DNA of 12,159 bases from Cyanobacteria bacterium UBA8803 (GCA_003505715.1 DNXU01000409.1:1-12159), one strand, 5' to 3'; positions 1 through 6,472 are shown, counted from the first letter of the stretch. The notes: generated by a model from the sequence alone, not told the origin. A program made the numbers and translations.

Positions 1-44
1 ATCCCTCACCCCTCACTCCCTCATCCCTCCTCTCCCTCGTCGGG
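1..44. repeat. Low-complexity pyrimidine-rich repeat (CCCTCA-type)
   Basis: Imperfect tandem copies of a roughly 7-bp unit, CCCTCAC or CCCTCAT, at the window edge and upstream of the SIMPL-domain gene. It resembles the short tandem repeats that litter cyanobacterial intergenic DNA and is close in sequence to the array at 959-982. No coding capacity or promoter role is visible. Confidence 0.6.
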
Positions 45-150
45 TAGCGTCGTTGCTGAAACTGTAACCATTTAAACCTTTAACACTTAGGCGTGGCAGT
101 GTAGAAGACAAAGGCAGCTGTATTATACAGAATCGTGCCATTTGTCAAGT

Positions 151-157
151 AAGGAGA
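151..157 (+). promoter_or_regulatory. Ribosome binding site of the SIMPL-domain gene
   Basis: AAGGAGA lies nine bases before the ATG at 167, a strong Shine-Dalgarno match that fixes the start. A TATTAT hexamer at 121-126 could be a -10 box for the same gene, but I see no convincing -35 element upstream of it. Confidence 0.7.
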
Positions 158-166
158 AACGATCCA

Positions 167-904
167 ATGACTGAAAGGTTTCTATCGCGTTACGGTTTCC
201 CAACCAGCCGGCACTTACAGACTATTGCTTTAGCCGTGGGTCTGGCGGTGATGGGTTTGGCTAACCCAGCAATAGCTCAAGAGCGCCTATTGCGGACTCT
301 GACGGTTACTGGCCAGGGGATGGAAAGAATTCCCACGACGATGACTCAGGTACAGTTAGGGGTTGAGGTGCAGGGAAAAACGGCCCAGGAAGTGCAGCAA
401 GAAGTGGCACGCCGCTCAGCTGCTGTAGTGGAATTACTGCGATCGCGCAATGTCGAACAATTGCAAACCACCAATATCCAGCTCAACCCAGTTTACAGCT
501 ACGAGAATAACGTGCAACGCCTCACCGGCTATTCTGCTACCAATACGGTCAAGTTTCGGGTGTCCACTGACCAAGCTGGGACGCTATTAGATGATACAGT
601 TCAGGCCGGTGCCACTCGGATTGACTACGTGAGTTTTACAGCCTCCGAAAGTGCGATCGCCCAAGCTCAAAAACAAGCTCTGCGGGAAGCGACCCAGGAT
701 GCTCAACAACAAGGGGATGCCGTTTTGAGCGCTCTGAACCTCACCCGTAAAGATATCGTCAACATTCAAATCAATGGCGCTACGCCACCCCCACCCATGC
801 CCCTGTTGGAAAGAGCCGCTTTTGCCGAGCAAAAAGTTAGCACGCCGATCGTGGGTGGCGAACAAGAGGTGCAGGCATCTGTTACCCTGCAAATTAGTTA
901 CTAA
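167..904 (+). CDS. Exported SIMPL (DUF541) domain protein
   Basis: A 245-residue protein. The N-terminus has basic residues, a hydrophobic core at about residues 18-33 and an AIA|Q signal-peptidase I type site near residue 37, so the mature protein should be periplasmic or extracellular. The rest reads as one SIMPL domain (DUF541): an early strand of the type LTVTGQGMERIPTTMTQVQLGV, followed by a helix with QEVQQEVARRSAAVVELLRS, then the YSATNTVKFRV segment and a conserved C-terminal strand (VQASVTLQISY). The family is widespread in bacteria, has no agreed molecular function and contains no catalytic residues that I can point to. The start is supported by the Shine-Dalgarno sequence at 151-157. 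The gene converges on ssb, with only about 100 bp between the two stop codons. Family assignment is fairly sure; the biological role is unknown. Confidence 0.85.
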   Translation: MTERFLSRYGFPTSRHLQTIALAVGLAVMGLANPAIAQERLLRTLTVTGQGMERIPTTMTQVQLGVEVQGKTAQEVQQEVARRSAAVVELLRSRNVEQLQTTNIQLNPVYSYENNVQRLTGYSATNTVKFRVSTDQAGTLLDDTVQAGATRIDYVSFTASESAIAQAQKQALREATQDAQQQGDAVLSALNLTRKDIVNIQINGATPPPPMPLLERAAFAEQKVSTPIVGGEQEVQASVTLQISY

Positions 905-958
905 TTCATCGCTCAGGAGTCTGCCATTAACTGCGTACACCAGAACGCCTGAAAACCA

Positions 959-982
959 CCCCCTCACCCCCTCACCCCCTCA
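959..982. repeat. Three tandem copies of CCCCCTCA
   Basis: Three perfect 8-bp units followed by a degenerate CCTCCT stretch, in the space between two convergent genes (SIMPL-domain gene and ssb). It is a simple sequence repeat of the kind common in cyanobacterial spacers. A weak 8-bp stem with one mismatch (913-920 with 945-952) lies just before it, but no T-run follows, so I do not call a terminator. Confidence 0.75.
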
Positions 983-1003
983 CCTCCTCTCGCTATTTTC
1001 AAG

Positions 1004-1200
1004 TCAGAACTCCGCTTCGTCGTAGCGATCTACCGCGTCAGGGTCACTATCCCGTTTGGAACCTAACAAATCCAGTCGCTCGACCTTAATGACTGGCTTC
1101 GAGCGATTGGCTCCCGTGACGCGATCGCTCCACGTCTCAATTTTTAAAGCACCTTGAACGCCAATTAAAGTGCCCTTGTGTACGTAATTTGCCGCCACTT
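1004..1200 (-). CDS. ssb: ssb exon 3 (C-terminal half and stop)
   Basis: Encodes VAANYVHKGTLIGVQGALK, then the WSDRVTGANRSKPVIKVERL strand region and the tail ending DEAEF, with stop TGA at 1006-1004. Taken alone it would look like a 64-residue ORF starting at the GTG in codon 2 of this exon. That reading is an artefact: the AA at 1200-1199 completes a Glu codon begun by the last base of exon 2. The exon carries a HIP1 site (1121-1128), unlike the adjoining intron. Confidence 0.9.
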
Positions 1201-4200
1201 GTTCGAGTCGAATAACGAATCACTTCGTTACCCTCTCTTTCAAAACCGTGCTTGCCGTTTTCACCGCACACGGCTCCTCAATGAATTGGCGCTTTTCATG
1301 CGTACCTTTAACGTCATGACAATGGGCGTGTAGAAGCTGTAGATTGCTCCTCGTGTCTTGTCCTCCGATAGTCAGAGGCGTTTTAGGCTCTACTTCCATT
1401 ACGTCCTTATTCCTGAACAGGAGTCCACAGTTTTCGCATTTTCCCTTTTGGCGTTCCAAAAGTTTCTTTACTCTGGGAGTTAGTCCAGGATAGCTCTTTG
1501 TTCTTAGACTCCAGTATGAATCTCTTCCGTCAAATGGACTGCTTGTACCTTGAACCTTGTTATGCCTGATTATAGGCATTTCTTGGTGTTTAATCAATTT
1601 ATGTCCATCTTCAGTTGCAAATGCCCAGTTATCTCCGCCTATGATTCTCCAGTATTTTCGGATTATTTCAGAGGAATTACTTCTAGTACACTTGCGTTTT
1701 CCCCAGGCTTTCAGCATTGAGAATACCAGGCTTTCACATTCAGAGAATGTATCTTTGCTTGATACCGACGAATAGTAGTTGCACCAGCCTCTTATGACTG
1801 GATTTAACCTACTTATCAGGGCTTCTTGGGGTGAACCATGATGTGCCTTGATAATTCTTTTAATTTCGTCTAGATGCTTTTTGATTGCCTTTTTACTGGG
1901 CTTGATGAGCGCTTTAAACCCAAGATTTTCTGGTTCTTGCCAACCTGCCTTACTTGTCTTTGCAGCTCGGTATGCACCTACTTTATACTGCCTTACATTG
2001 AATCCTAGAAAATCAAAACCTTCGGATGTATGGCATATCTTGGTTTTACTAGCCTTCAGCTCTAATCCCATTTTGCCCAACCACTCTGCCGCTTTCTCCT
2101 GTAGATACTCCACAAATTCTTTGGATTCATGCAGTATTACGAAGTCATCAGCGTATCTGATAACCGTTGCACTTGTTTTATTAGCCTGACCGTTGGGATA
2201 TCTTCCAGACTTTTTAAAGCTTGAAATATAATCCTCAAAGCCATGTAAGGCTATGTTGGCTAATAATGACGATATTACCCCTCCTTGAGGAGCTTCTGTC
2301 TCTGTTTTAGAGAAGGTTCCAAAGTCTATCACTCCCGCTTTAAGCCACGATTTTATTTGATGGCGTAACACTGGGAATGTATTTAGTTTTTCTAGGAGGG
2401 CAGTGTGGTCAATTTTATCGAAGCATTGCGATATGTCTGCATCCAGCACGTACTTTTCTTTACGGTTGATGTGCTTAAATATTGCTTCGATGGCATCATG
2501 AGCCGATCTGCCTGGTCTAAAGCCGTAGCTATTTGGCTCGAACTTAGCTTCCCATTCGGGTTCTAGTACGAGCTTTACCAAGGCTTGTTTTGCTCTGTCT
2601 TGCATTGTGGGGATTCCTAATGGACGTTTTTCGTCTCTGCCAGGTTTGTCTATCCAAACTCTTCTGGCTGGAAGGGCTTTTCCTGTTACCTTCAATTGGC
2701 TTACCAGGCTCATCCTTTGCTTTGGGGTTAGATTTTTCAATCCATCCACTCCAGGGGTTCTTTTGCCTCGGTTATCCTGTGTAACTTTTCGTGTCGCAAG
2801 ACATTTGGCTGACCAGGATCTCATCAAAGTTTTCTGGAGCCTACGAACAGCTTTAACGTCACCACGTTGAGAGGCTCGAAATATTCTCTTTTGGAGCTTG
2901 AACACTCTGCGCTCAATCTGTTTCCAGGGCAGTTTGTTCCATTCCACCGTCTGATTGTTCAGCGTTTTAGACATTACTCTCACTCAAGACTATTTCTTCC
3001 AATACATCGTGAGTCTGTTTGCATATCCCTGTCATTACACAGGGCGTTCGCTTTTGACTCAATCCCACTTCCAAAAAGCTTGCGGATGGTTTCCTGCTTG
3101 TGTAATCGACCTCACAAGAGCTTTTTGGAAGTTACTTCGTTCCGAACGGTCATTTTGAGGCTTTTAGAGCAGTGCTATTCACCGGGTTTGTTTGAGCAAC
3201 TGATCAGTCAACAGCCGACTTGCTGATCCTTATCCTTACCTTTTGGCTTGGGGTGGGTTTTATCCCTGTACTCATTTCCCCATTGGCAATGACGATGATT
3301 CAAATGCACTTTCACTTTCGTTACTCTTGAGTCTCTTGCTAGGCATGAGTCAGATTGAGTTATCTGGTTTTTGCCGTTTACCCCTTGCTTACACCTCTGA
3401 GCCTTACCAGGACTTGAAGTGAGGGATATGCTTTTACCTCAGTTGCTAGAGGAGAAGGACTTTCACCTTCATGTTCCGTTCAGTTGTCAAGGATTTCTCC
3501 TTGCTCTCTATCCCCCCAGCTGCTTACGCAGCAACGGTTTCAGAGAAACGAATCGCACCCGCTGTTTTACCCCATAGTTCCAGGAAGAACCAGTCCGGCT
3601 GGTCACTGTTACGACTTCTACGTCTAACTGCCAAAGTCAGATTACATTTAACAGTCCCTGACTATTAGAGTCGATAAGGATGTCGCCATCCCTACCTCTC
3701 CTTCAGAACCGAACGTGAGATTTTCACCTCATTCGGCTCCTCAATGATTTGGCTCATTACAGTACCTCTTGATGAATGTATAACATCATGGCAGTGTCTA
3801 TGTACCAGTACAAGATTCTTGGTTTTGTTGTTAGATCTGTCTCTATCGAGGTGATGCACTTCTAACAAATCTTCACTGGTAAATTTTAAGCCGCATTCGC
3901 TACATCTTCCTTCCTGTTTTTTCAGGAGTTTGGCTACTACATTTCGTAGCATAGGATGTTGGCTTAGTCTTTTACCCCAGTAGGTTAAATCCCCATCATA
4001 CGGGCTTTTCGTGCCTTTGACTTTCACATGACGCTTGATTTTAGCGTCTTGATGTTTTTCTAGGACGTATTTATGATCCTGGGTAATGAATTTCCACCCT
4101 AATCCTCTGTTGACCCCCCAGTAGTTAGATACGACATCAGTATTGTTCTGATTTCGCGACCTTCTTCTTTTAGCCCATCCGAATAACTTTTGAAAGACTA

Positions 4201-6156
4201 CACTGTCTATTTTGTTGAACGTTTTGGCGCTAGCTACGGTTGAGTAGTATGCCGCCCATCCCCGTATAACCTGGTTTAAGGCATTTATTAACTGCTCTTG
4301 AGCAGACGCAGTATGATTTTGTATTAGACAGTCTATTCTTTCTAAATGCCTTTGGATGGCTTCTTCACTAGGTTTGATGAGCGTTTTGTGTCCTCTTCTT
4401 CTTTCGGTGCTTCCAACTGATCCACTTTGCCTATCGCTACATGGGTATTGTCGAATATTGAACCCTAAGAAGTTAAATCCTACATTCCCCTTATACTCTT
4501 TAAATGTATGAGTAATTCGGGTTTTGCTGGCTTTGAGGGCTAACCCTAATTCTGCCAACCACTCTTCTATTACTGCTTTTGCTTCTAAGATGACCTCAAG
4601 ACTTTCATCCATGAGGACAAAATCATCGGCATACCTGACGAAACTTATTTTTCGGTTCGCGCTATTCTTACCGACTCTCCTGGAGAATCTTTCTACGAGG
4701 ATGTTCTCTATTCCATGCAGGGCTATATTAGCCAATAAGGGAGAAATTACGCCTCCCTGAGAAGTCCCCTCATCTGTAGGGAACAATCTTTCCCCATCCA
4801 TTACACCAGATTTCAGCCAAGCTTTGATTTGCTTGCTAAATGTGGGCGAGGTTTGGAGCTTGTCTAGCAGTTTAGAGTGATTGATTCGGTCAAAACATTT
4901 TTCAATATCAGCATCTAACACATATTTAGCTTTCTGGCAGATGCCATTAAAGATAGCTGATATCGCATCGTGAGCTGACCTTCCTGGTCTAAAACCGTAA
5001 GAATTTGGCTCGAATTTAGCCTCCCATTCCGGTTCTAGTGCCATTTTCATCAGGGCTTGTTTTGCTCTTTCCTGTATTGTTGGTATTCCCAGGGGTCTTT
5101 TTTTGTCTTTTCCTGGCTTAGGTATCCAAACCCTTTTGGCAGGCTGGGATTTGTCGTTAAATTTAAGCTTTTGTGCCAATTTAACTTTTTGGTGATTGCG
5201 AAGGCGCGATACACCATCTACTCCAGGAGTATTCTTACCCTGATTGTCTTGGGTTACTTTTCTGACCGCAACAACTTTGGAATACCAAGAGTTGGTCAAC
5301 AGCCTTTGTAACTTGCGGACTGCCTTAACGTCACCACGTTCAGAGGCTCGATAAATTCTTTTTTGAAGCTTGAAGACATAGCGCTGGGCTTTACCCCAGT
5401 TTATTGTCTCCCATCCATACATCGGCTTTTCAACCGTGTTCATGACTTGTGAACCTCTACTAAATCATTTATCTCCAAATCACCGTGATTCTGTCAGCAT
5501 ATCCCTTAGCTTTCCTAAAGGCGTTAGCTTCTGAATCAATCTCCCCCTTCATTACCATCCGGCTGATTACCTTCTCGAATATCGACCTTTCGAGACGAGA
5601 GATAATGGAGGGTTACTTCGTTCCTAGCTCCTGCTTGGCGACTGGTTTAGAGTCCTACTATCCACCGGGTTTCTTTGGGGATGCTTCTAGGTCAAACTTC
5701 GAGTTGCCTAGCCCTTATCCTTGCCTTTTGGCTCAGCCAATAACCTGTGTAGGCTGTTGTAAGTGACGATGGTTCAAGCGTAGATTCAGATAATCTTACT
5801 CGTGCCAGTCTCTGCTTGAAGGGATTTTCTGTCAGGTTCAGAATTACCTCCGTTATTCCCCGCTTCACCAGATTGGTAATCAATCGTTCTGGTGGGGGAA
5901 TTGCATCTCCTTGCATCTGGGAGGAGGGAATTGATTCTAAAGACTTTGTTAAGATTAGATTTTTCTCTTAACTTTCCTTAATATCTCACCCTCTCAGGAG
6001 CTAAGTTGTCAAGGTTCAGTAAGTACTCTTACTTATCCCTGCGAGCGACACCCAATCTTAGGAAGACTGGTTTCTCACTCAACGAATCGCACCAAAATAC
6101 CTTACTTCTGGTTCTCCACCGACATGACCGACGAGATTGACAAGATTAAGACTCAT
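1004..6156 (-). CDS. ssb: Single-stranded DNA-binding protein, split by two group II introns (join of three exons)
   Basis: The coding sequence is the minus-strand join of 6156-6093, 3663-3559 and 1200-1004: 366 nt, 121 residues plus stop. The spliced product begins MSLNLVNLVGHVGGEPEVRY, continues through FESGTVKCNLTLAV and PDWFFLELWGKTAEVAANYV, and ends in the acidic tip DEAEF. This is the OB-fold SSB that coats ssDNA during replication, repair and recombination; the acidic tail with a terminal Phe is the usual docking site for partner proteins. Length and sequence agree with my recollection of the SSB next to mreB in Nostoc-type cyanobacteria. Both introns interrupt in phase 1 (after the first base of a Glu codon), and both junctions regain conserved SSB sequence (YF-ESG and GKTA-EVAANY). 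The ATG at 6156 is preceded by AGGA and a LexA-like palindrome. An unspliced transcript would encode only exon 1 plus a few residues. Confidence 0.9.
1220..2974 (-). CDS. ltrA: Group II intron reverse transcriptase/maturase of ssb intron 2 (defective HNH motif)
   Basis: A 584-residue intron-encoded protein from ATG 2974; a GTG at 2983 would add three residues, but the ATG has a purine-rich GAGTGAGAG upstream and aligns better with the sister protein. Order of parts: RT0/RT region with GVDG (75-78), RVWIDKPG and RPLGIPT (117-123), EPNSYGFRPGRSAHDA (146-161), then DADISQCFDKIDH, APQGGVISSLLANI, the catalytic YADD (274-277) and FDFLGF. These are followed by the maturase/X domain with NPVIRGWCNYYSSV (391-404) and a C-terminal zinc-binding HNH region (C513, C516, HAHCHD at 549-554). 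The expected EVDH or EVHH of the HNH is replaced by EVEPKTPL (527-534), so DNA second-strand cleavage is probably lost while RT and maturase parts look whole. The last roughly 17 codons are read from domain V and VI. It should bind its own intron RNA and assist splicing of ssb. Confidence 0.9.
   Translation of the reverse strand: MSKTLNNQTVEWNKLPWKQIERRVFKLQKRIFRASQRGDVKAVRRLQKTLMRSWSAKCLATRKVTQDNRGKRTPGVDGLKNLTPKQRMSLVSQLKVTGKALPARRVWIDKPGRDEKRPLGIPTMQDRAKQALVKLVLEPEWEAKFEPNSYGFRPGRSAHDAIEAIFKHINRKEKYVLDADISQCFDKIDHTALLEKLNTFPVLRHQIKSWLKAGVIDFGTFSKTETEAPQGGVISSLLANIALHGFEDYISSFKKSGRYPNGQANKTSATVIRYADDFVILHESKEFVEYLQEKAAEWLGKMGLELKASKTKICHTSEGFDFLGFNVRQYKVGAYRAAKTSKAGWQEPENLGFKALIKPSKKAIKKHLDEIKRIIKAHHGSPQEALISRLNPVIRGWCNYYSSVSSKDTFSECESLVFSMLKAWGKRKCTRSNSSEIIRKYWRIIGGDNWAFATEDGHKLIKHQEMPIIRHNKVQGTSSPFDGRDSYWSLRTKSYPGLTPRVKKLLERQKGKCENCGLLFRNKDVMEVEPKTPLTIGGQDTRSNLQLLHAHCHDVKGTHEKRQFIEEPCAVKTASTVLKERVTK
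1243..1276 (-). ncRNA. Group II intron domain V (ssb intron 2)
   Basis: The 34-nt catalytic hairpin starts GAGCCGTGTGCGGTGAAAAC and closes with GCACGGTTT. The paired GAGCCGTG/CACGGTTT base stem, the interior bulge and the GAAA tetraloop are all visible. It is also read as protein code by the maturase (EPCAVKTASTV). Domain VI follows, with an AACGAA-GTGA-TTCGTT hairpin and the branch-point A at 1208. Confidence 0.85.
3210..3217 (-). other. Candidate EBS1 of ssb intron 2
   Basis: Minus-strand CGGCTGTT pairs with 7 of the last 8 bases of exon 2 (AACAGCGG), about 342 nt into the intron. The equivalent place in the sister intron carries a different sequence that suits its own exon. Found by eye without a fold, so tentative. 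Confidence 0.4.
3559..3663 (-). CDS. ssb: ssb exon 2 (105-nt micro-exon between the two introns)
   Basis: The only host sequence between the two introns. It encodes SGTVKCNLTLAV, a basic loop RRRSRNSDQ and PDWFFLELWGKTA, the centre of the OB fold, including aromatic and basic residues of the type SSBs use to bind ssDNA. It begins with two codon bases (AG) and ends with one (G), so it is phase 1 at both ends and its removal or retention would not shift the frame. It ends ...AACAGCGG before the second GTGCG at 3558-3554. Confidence 0.9.
3692..5443 (-). CDS. ltrA: Group II intron reverse transcriptase/maturase of ssb intron 1 (HNH intact)
   Basis: A 583-residue intron-encoded protein starting at ATG 5443, with GGTTCAC as a modest ribosome site upstream. 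It aligns nearly end to end with the protein of the neighbouring intron. Parts in order: TPGVDG (72-77), RVWIPKPGKDKKRPLGIPT, EPNSYGFRPGRSAHDA (145-160), DADIEKCFDRINH, TSQGGVISPLLANI, the RT catalytic YADD (271-274), FNFLGF, the maturase X domain with QVIRGWAAYYSTV (391-403), and a C-terminal HNH with C514, C517, HH at 530-531 and HRHCHD (548-553). It should act as splicing cofactor for the intron, as DNA endonuclease, and as reverse transcriptase for target-primed retrohoming. Translation continues through domain V and stops in domain VI (TAG at 3694-3692). All catalytic motifs look whole, so this is the more likely of the pair to be mobile. Confidence 0.92.
   Translation of the reverse strand: MNTVEKPMYGWETINWGKAQRYVFKLQKRIYRASERGDVKAVRKLQRLLTNSWYSKVVAVRKVTQDNQGKNTPGVDGVSRLRNHQKVKLAQKLKFNDKSQPAKRVWIPKPGKDKKRPLGIPTIQERAKQALMKMALEPEWEAKFEPNSYGFRPGRSAHDAISAIFNGICQKAKYVLDADIEKCFDRINHSKLLDKLQTSPTFSKQIKAWLKSGVMDGERLFPTDEGTSQGGVISPLLANIALHGIENILVERFSRRVGKNSANRKISFVRYADDFVLMDESLEVILEAKAVIEEWLAELGLALKASKTRITHTFKEYKGNVGFNFLGFNIRQYPCSDRQSGSVGSTERRRGHKTLIKPSEEAIQRHLERIDCLIQNHTASAQEQLINALNQVIRGWAAYYSTVASAKTFNKIDSVVFQKLFGWAKRRRSRNQNNTDVVSNYWGVNRGLGWKFITQDHKYVLEKHQDAKIKRHVKVKGTKSPYDGDLTYWGKRLSQHPMLRNVVAKLLKKQEGRCSECGLKFTSEDLLEVHHLDRDRSNNKTKNLVLVHRHCHDVIHSSRGTVMSQIIEEPNEVKISRSVLKER
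3706..3739 (-). ncRNA. Group II intron domain V (ssb intron 1)
   Basis: A 34-nt hairpin beginning GAGCCGAATGAGGTGAAAAT and ending CGTTCGGTTC. The paired GAGCCGAA/TTCGGTTC base stem and GAAA-type loop match the catalytic domain V of group II introns, and it lies about 40 nt before the 3' splice site. The maturase frame reads the same bases as EPNEVKISRSV. Confidence 0.85.
5694..5701 (-). other. Candidate EBS1 of ssb intron 1
   Basis: Minus-strand CGAAGTTT, about 392 nt into the intron, can pair with the end of exon 1 (ATTTTG), including two G-U pairs in the six core positions. It lies in the block that aligns with the candidate EBS1 of the sister intron, after a shared ACCGGGTTT on the plus strand. 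By eye only. Confidence 0.4.
6093..6156 (-). CDS. ssb: ssb exon 1 (residues 1-21 plus first base of codon 22)
   Basis: Encodes MSLNLVNLVGHVGGEPEVRY, then F and a lone G. It ends in ...TATTTTG immediately before the intron 5' consensus GTGCG at 6092-6088. The G joins AG at 3663 to make a Glu codon. If left unspliced, the frame reads Gly-Ala-Ile-Arg and then TGA. Confidence 0.9.
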
Positions 6157-6163
6157 AAATCCT

Positions 6164-6177
6164 AGTACATATGTACT
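6164..6177. promoter_or_regulatory. Candidate LexA (SOS) box in front of ssb
   Basis: AGTACATATGTACT is a perfect 14-bp palindrome ending seven bases before the ssb ATG. It satisfies the cyanobacterial LexA-box consensus RGTACNNNDGTWCB as I remember it. A TACAAT hexamer on the minus strand at 6192-6187 could be the ssb -10 box, which would place the operator just downstream of the promoter, a good position for repression. SSB genes are SOS-linked in other bacteria, which supports the reading. Confidence 0.6.
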
Positions 6178-6410
6178 GATAAAGGAATTGTATCTACTGT
6201 AGCGAATTTAGAGACATCCCAACAATCAATAACCCTCTCCACCGGACAAAATCTTGAATTTAGAGAACCCAGACATTAAACTTAACTTTCTCCGGATTGG
6301 GTATGGCGTCGCCTGAATGATACTTTCAGCTTGGTTTTCAAGAATTTCTGATTATGAATTATCCGACTTCACTAGACTCAGCCTAAAAAACGTAATAGAA
6401 TCCACCTCGG

Positions 6411-6439
6411 TTACAGTTTAGTTACATTTCGGTTATACA
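6411..6439 (+). promoter_or_regulatory. Candidate mreB promoter
   Basis: TTACAG (6411-6416) and TATACA (6434-6439) are separated by 17 bp, a spacing suited to a sigma-70 type promoter. The -35 match is weak. The element sits in a set of GGTTACA, GTTACA and GGTTATACA near-repeats. An AGGGGCG sequence at 6457-6463 could be the mreB ribosome site. Confidence 0.35.
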
Positions 6440-6472
6440 TAGCAACATTCGACTTTAGGGGCGTAAAAACGA

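Larger units (their letters stand above)
1201..3558 (-). mobile_element. Group II intron 2 of ssb (downstream intron, 2358 bp)
   Basis: A self-splicing retroelement in the sense orientation of ssb. The 5' end is GTGCG at 3558-3554. The 3' end is ...CTCGAAC at 1207-1201, terminating in the usual A-pyrimidine. Domain V (34 nt) is at 1276-1243 and domain VI at about 1242-1202, with a likely branch-point adenosine at 1208, seven bases before the last intron base's neighbour. The reverse transcriptase ORF occupies the domain IV position. The 575 bp from 3558 to 2984 hold no gene and should fold as domains I-III; a candidate EBS1 is at 3217-3210. Boundaries are set by exact restoration of the SSB frame. 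Introns of this chloroplast-like type with a mobile IEP are common in cyanobacteria, but placement inside ssb is not something I know. Confidence 0.9.
3664..6092 (-). mobile_element. Group II intron 1 of ssb (upstream intron, 2429 bp)
   Basis: Sense-oriented in ssb. The 5' end is GTGCGATTCGTT at 6092-6081, identical in its first 12 bases to the other intron. The 3' end is ...CTCTAAT at 3670-3664, with a likely branch A at 3671, the same distance from the 3' splice site as in intron 2. Domain V is at 3739-3706. Domain VI contains a GGATG-GCGA-CATCC hairpin. The 649 bp from 6092 to 5444 carry no real gene and should form domains I-III; a candidate EBS1 is at 5701-5694. The reverse transcriptase ORF sits in the domain IV position. 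Joining the flanks gives Tyr-Phe-Glu-Ser-Gly in frame, which fixes both boundaries to the base. Confidence 0.9.
6157..6472. other. Divergent intergenic region between ssb and mreB
   Basis: 316 bp without a gene. It holds the LexA-like palindrome at the ssb end and the mreB promoter candidate at the other end. An 11-bp direct repeat GAATTTAGAGA occurs at 6204-6214 and 6256-6266. I see no ORF of note and no RNA gene in the middle part (about 6270-6400). Confidence 0.6.

Noticed and set aside
913..952. Possible terminator after the SIMPL-domain gene
   Set aside because: The 8-bp stem has a mismatch and a 24-base loop, and no T-run follows.
587..1025. Two ORFs overlapping the end of the SIMPL-domain gene
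   Set aside because: They are other-frame shadows; the real frame has a signal peptide, domain match and ribosome site.
1004..1198. A stand-alone 64-residue gene starting at an internal GTG
   Set aside because: It is the last exon of ssb; the frame and homology continue upstream across the intron boundary.
3471..3668. A 65-residue plus-strand ORF
   Set aside because: It is antisense to ssb exon 2 and the intron 2 5' end, and has no protein signature.
5692..5916. A 74-residue minus-strand ORF
   Set aside because: It lies in the structured 5' part of intron 1 (domains I-III), overlaps the EBS1 candidate and resembles no protein family I know.
1201..6092. Inteins or a twintron (one intron nested in another)
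   Set aside because: The interruptions carry ribozyme ends and RT/maturase genes with their own stops, and 105 nt of true ssb exon separates them, so they are two separate tandem introns.
1004..6156. ssb as a pseudogene disrupted by mobile elements
   Set aside because: Both introns have whole ends, domain V and VI, and full-length maturases, and their removal restores the frame to the base. A pseudogene is not excluded by experiment but is the weaker reading.
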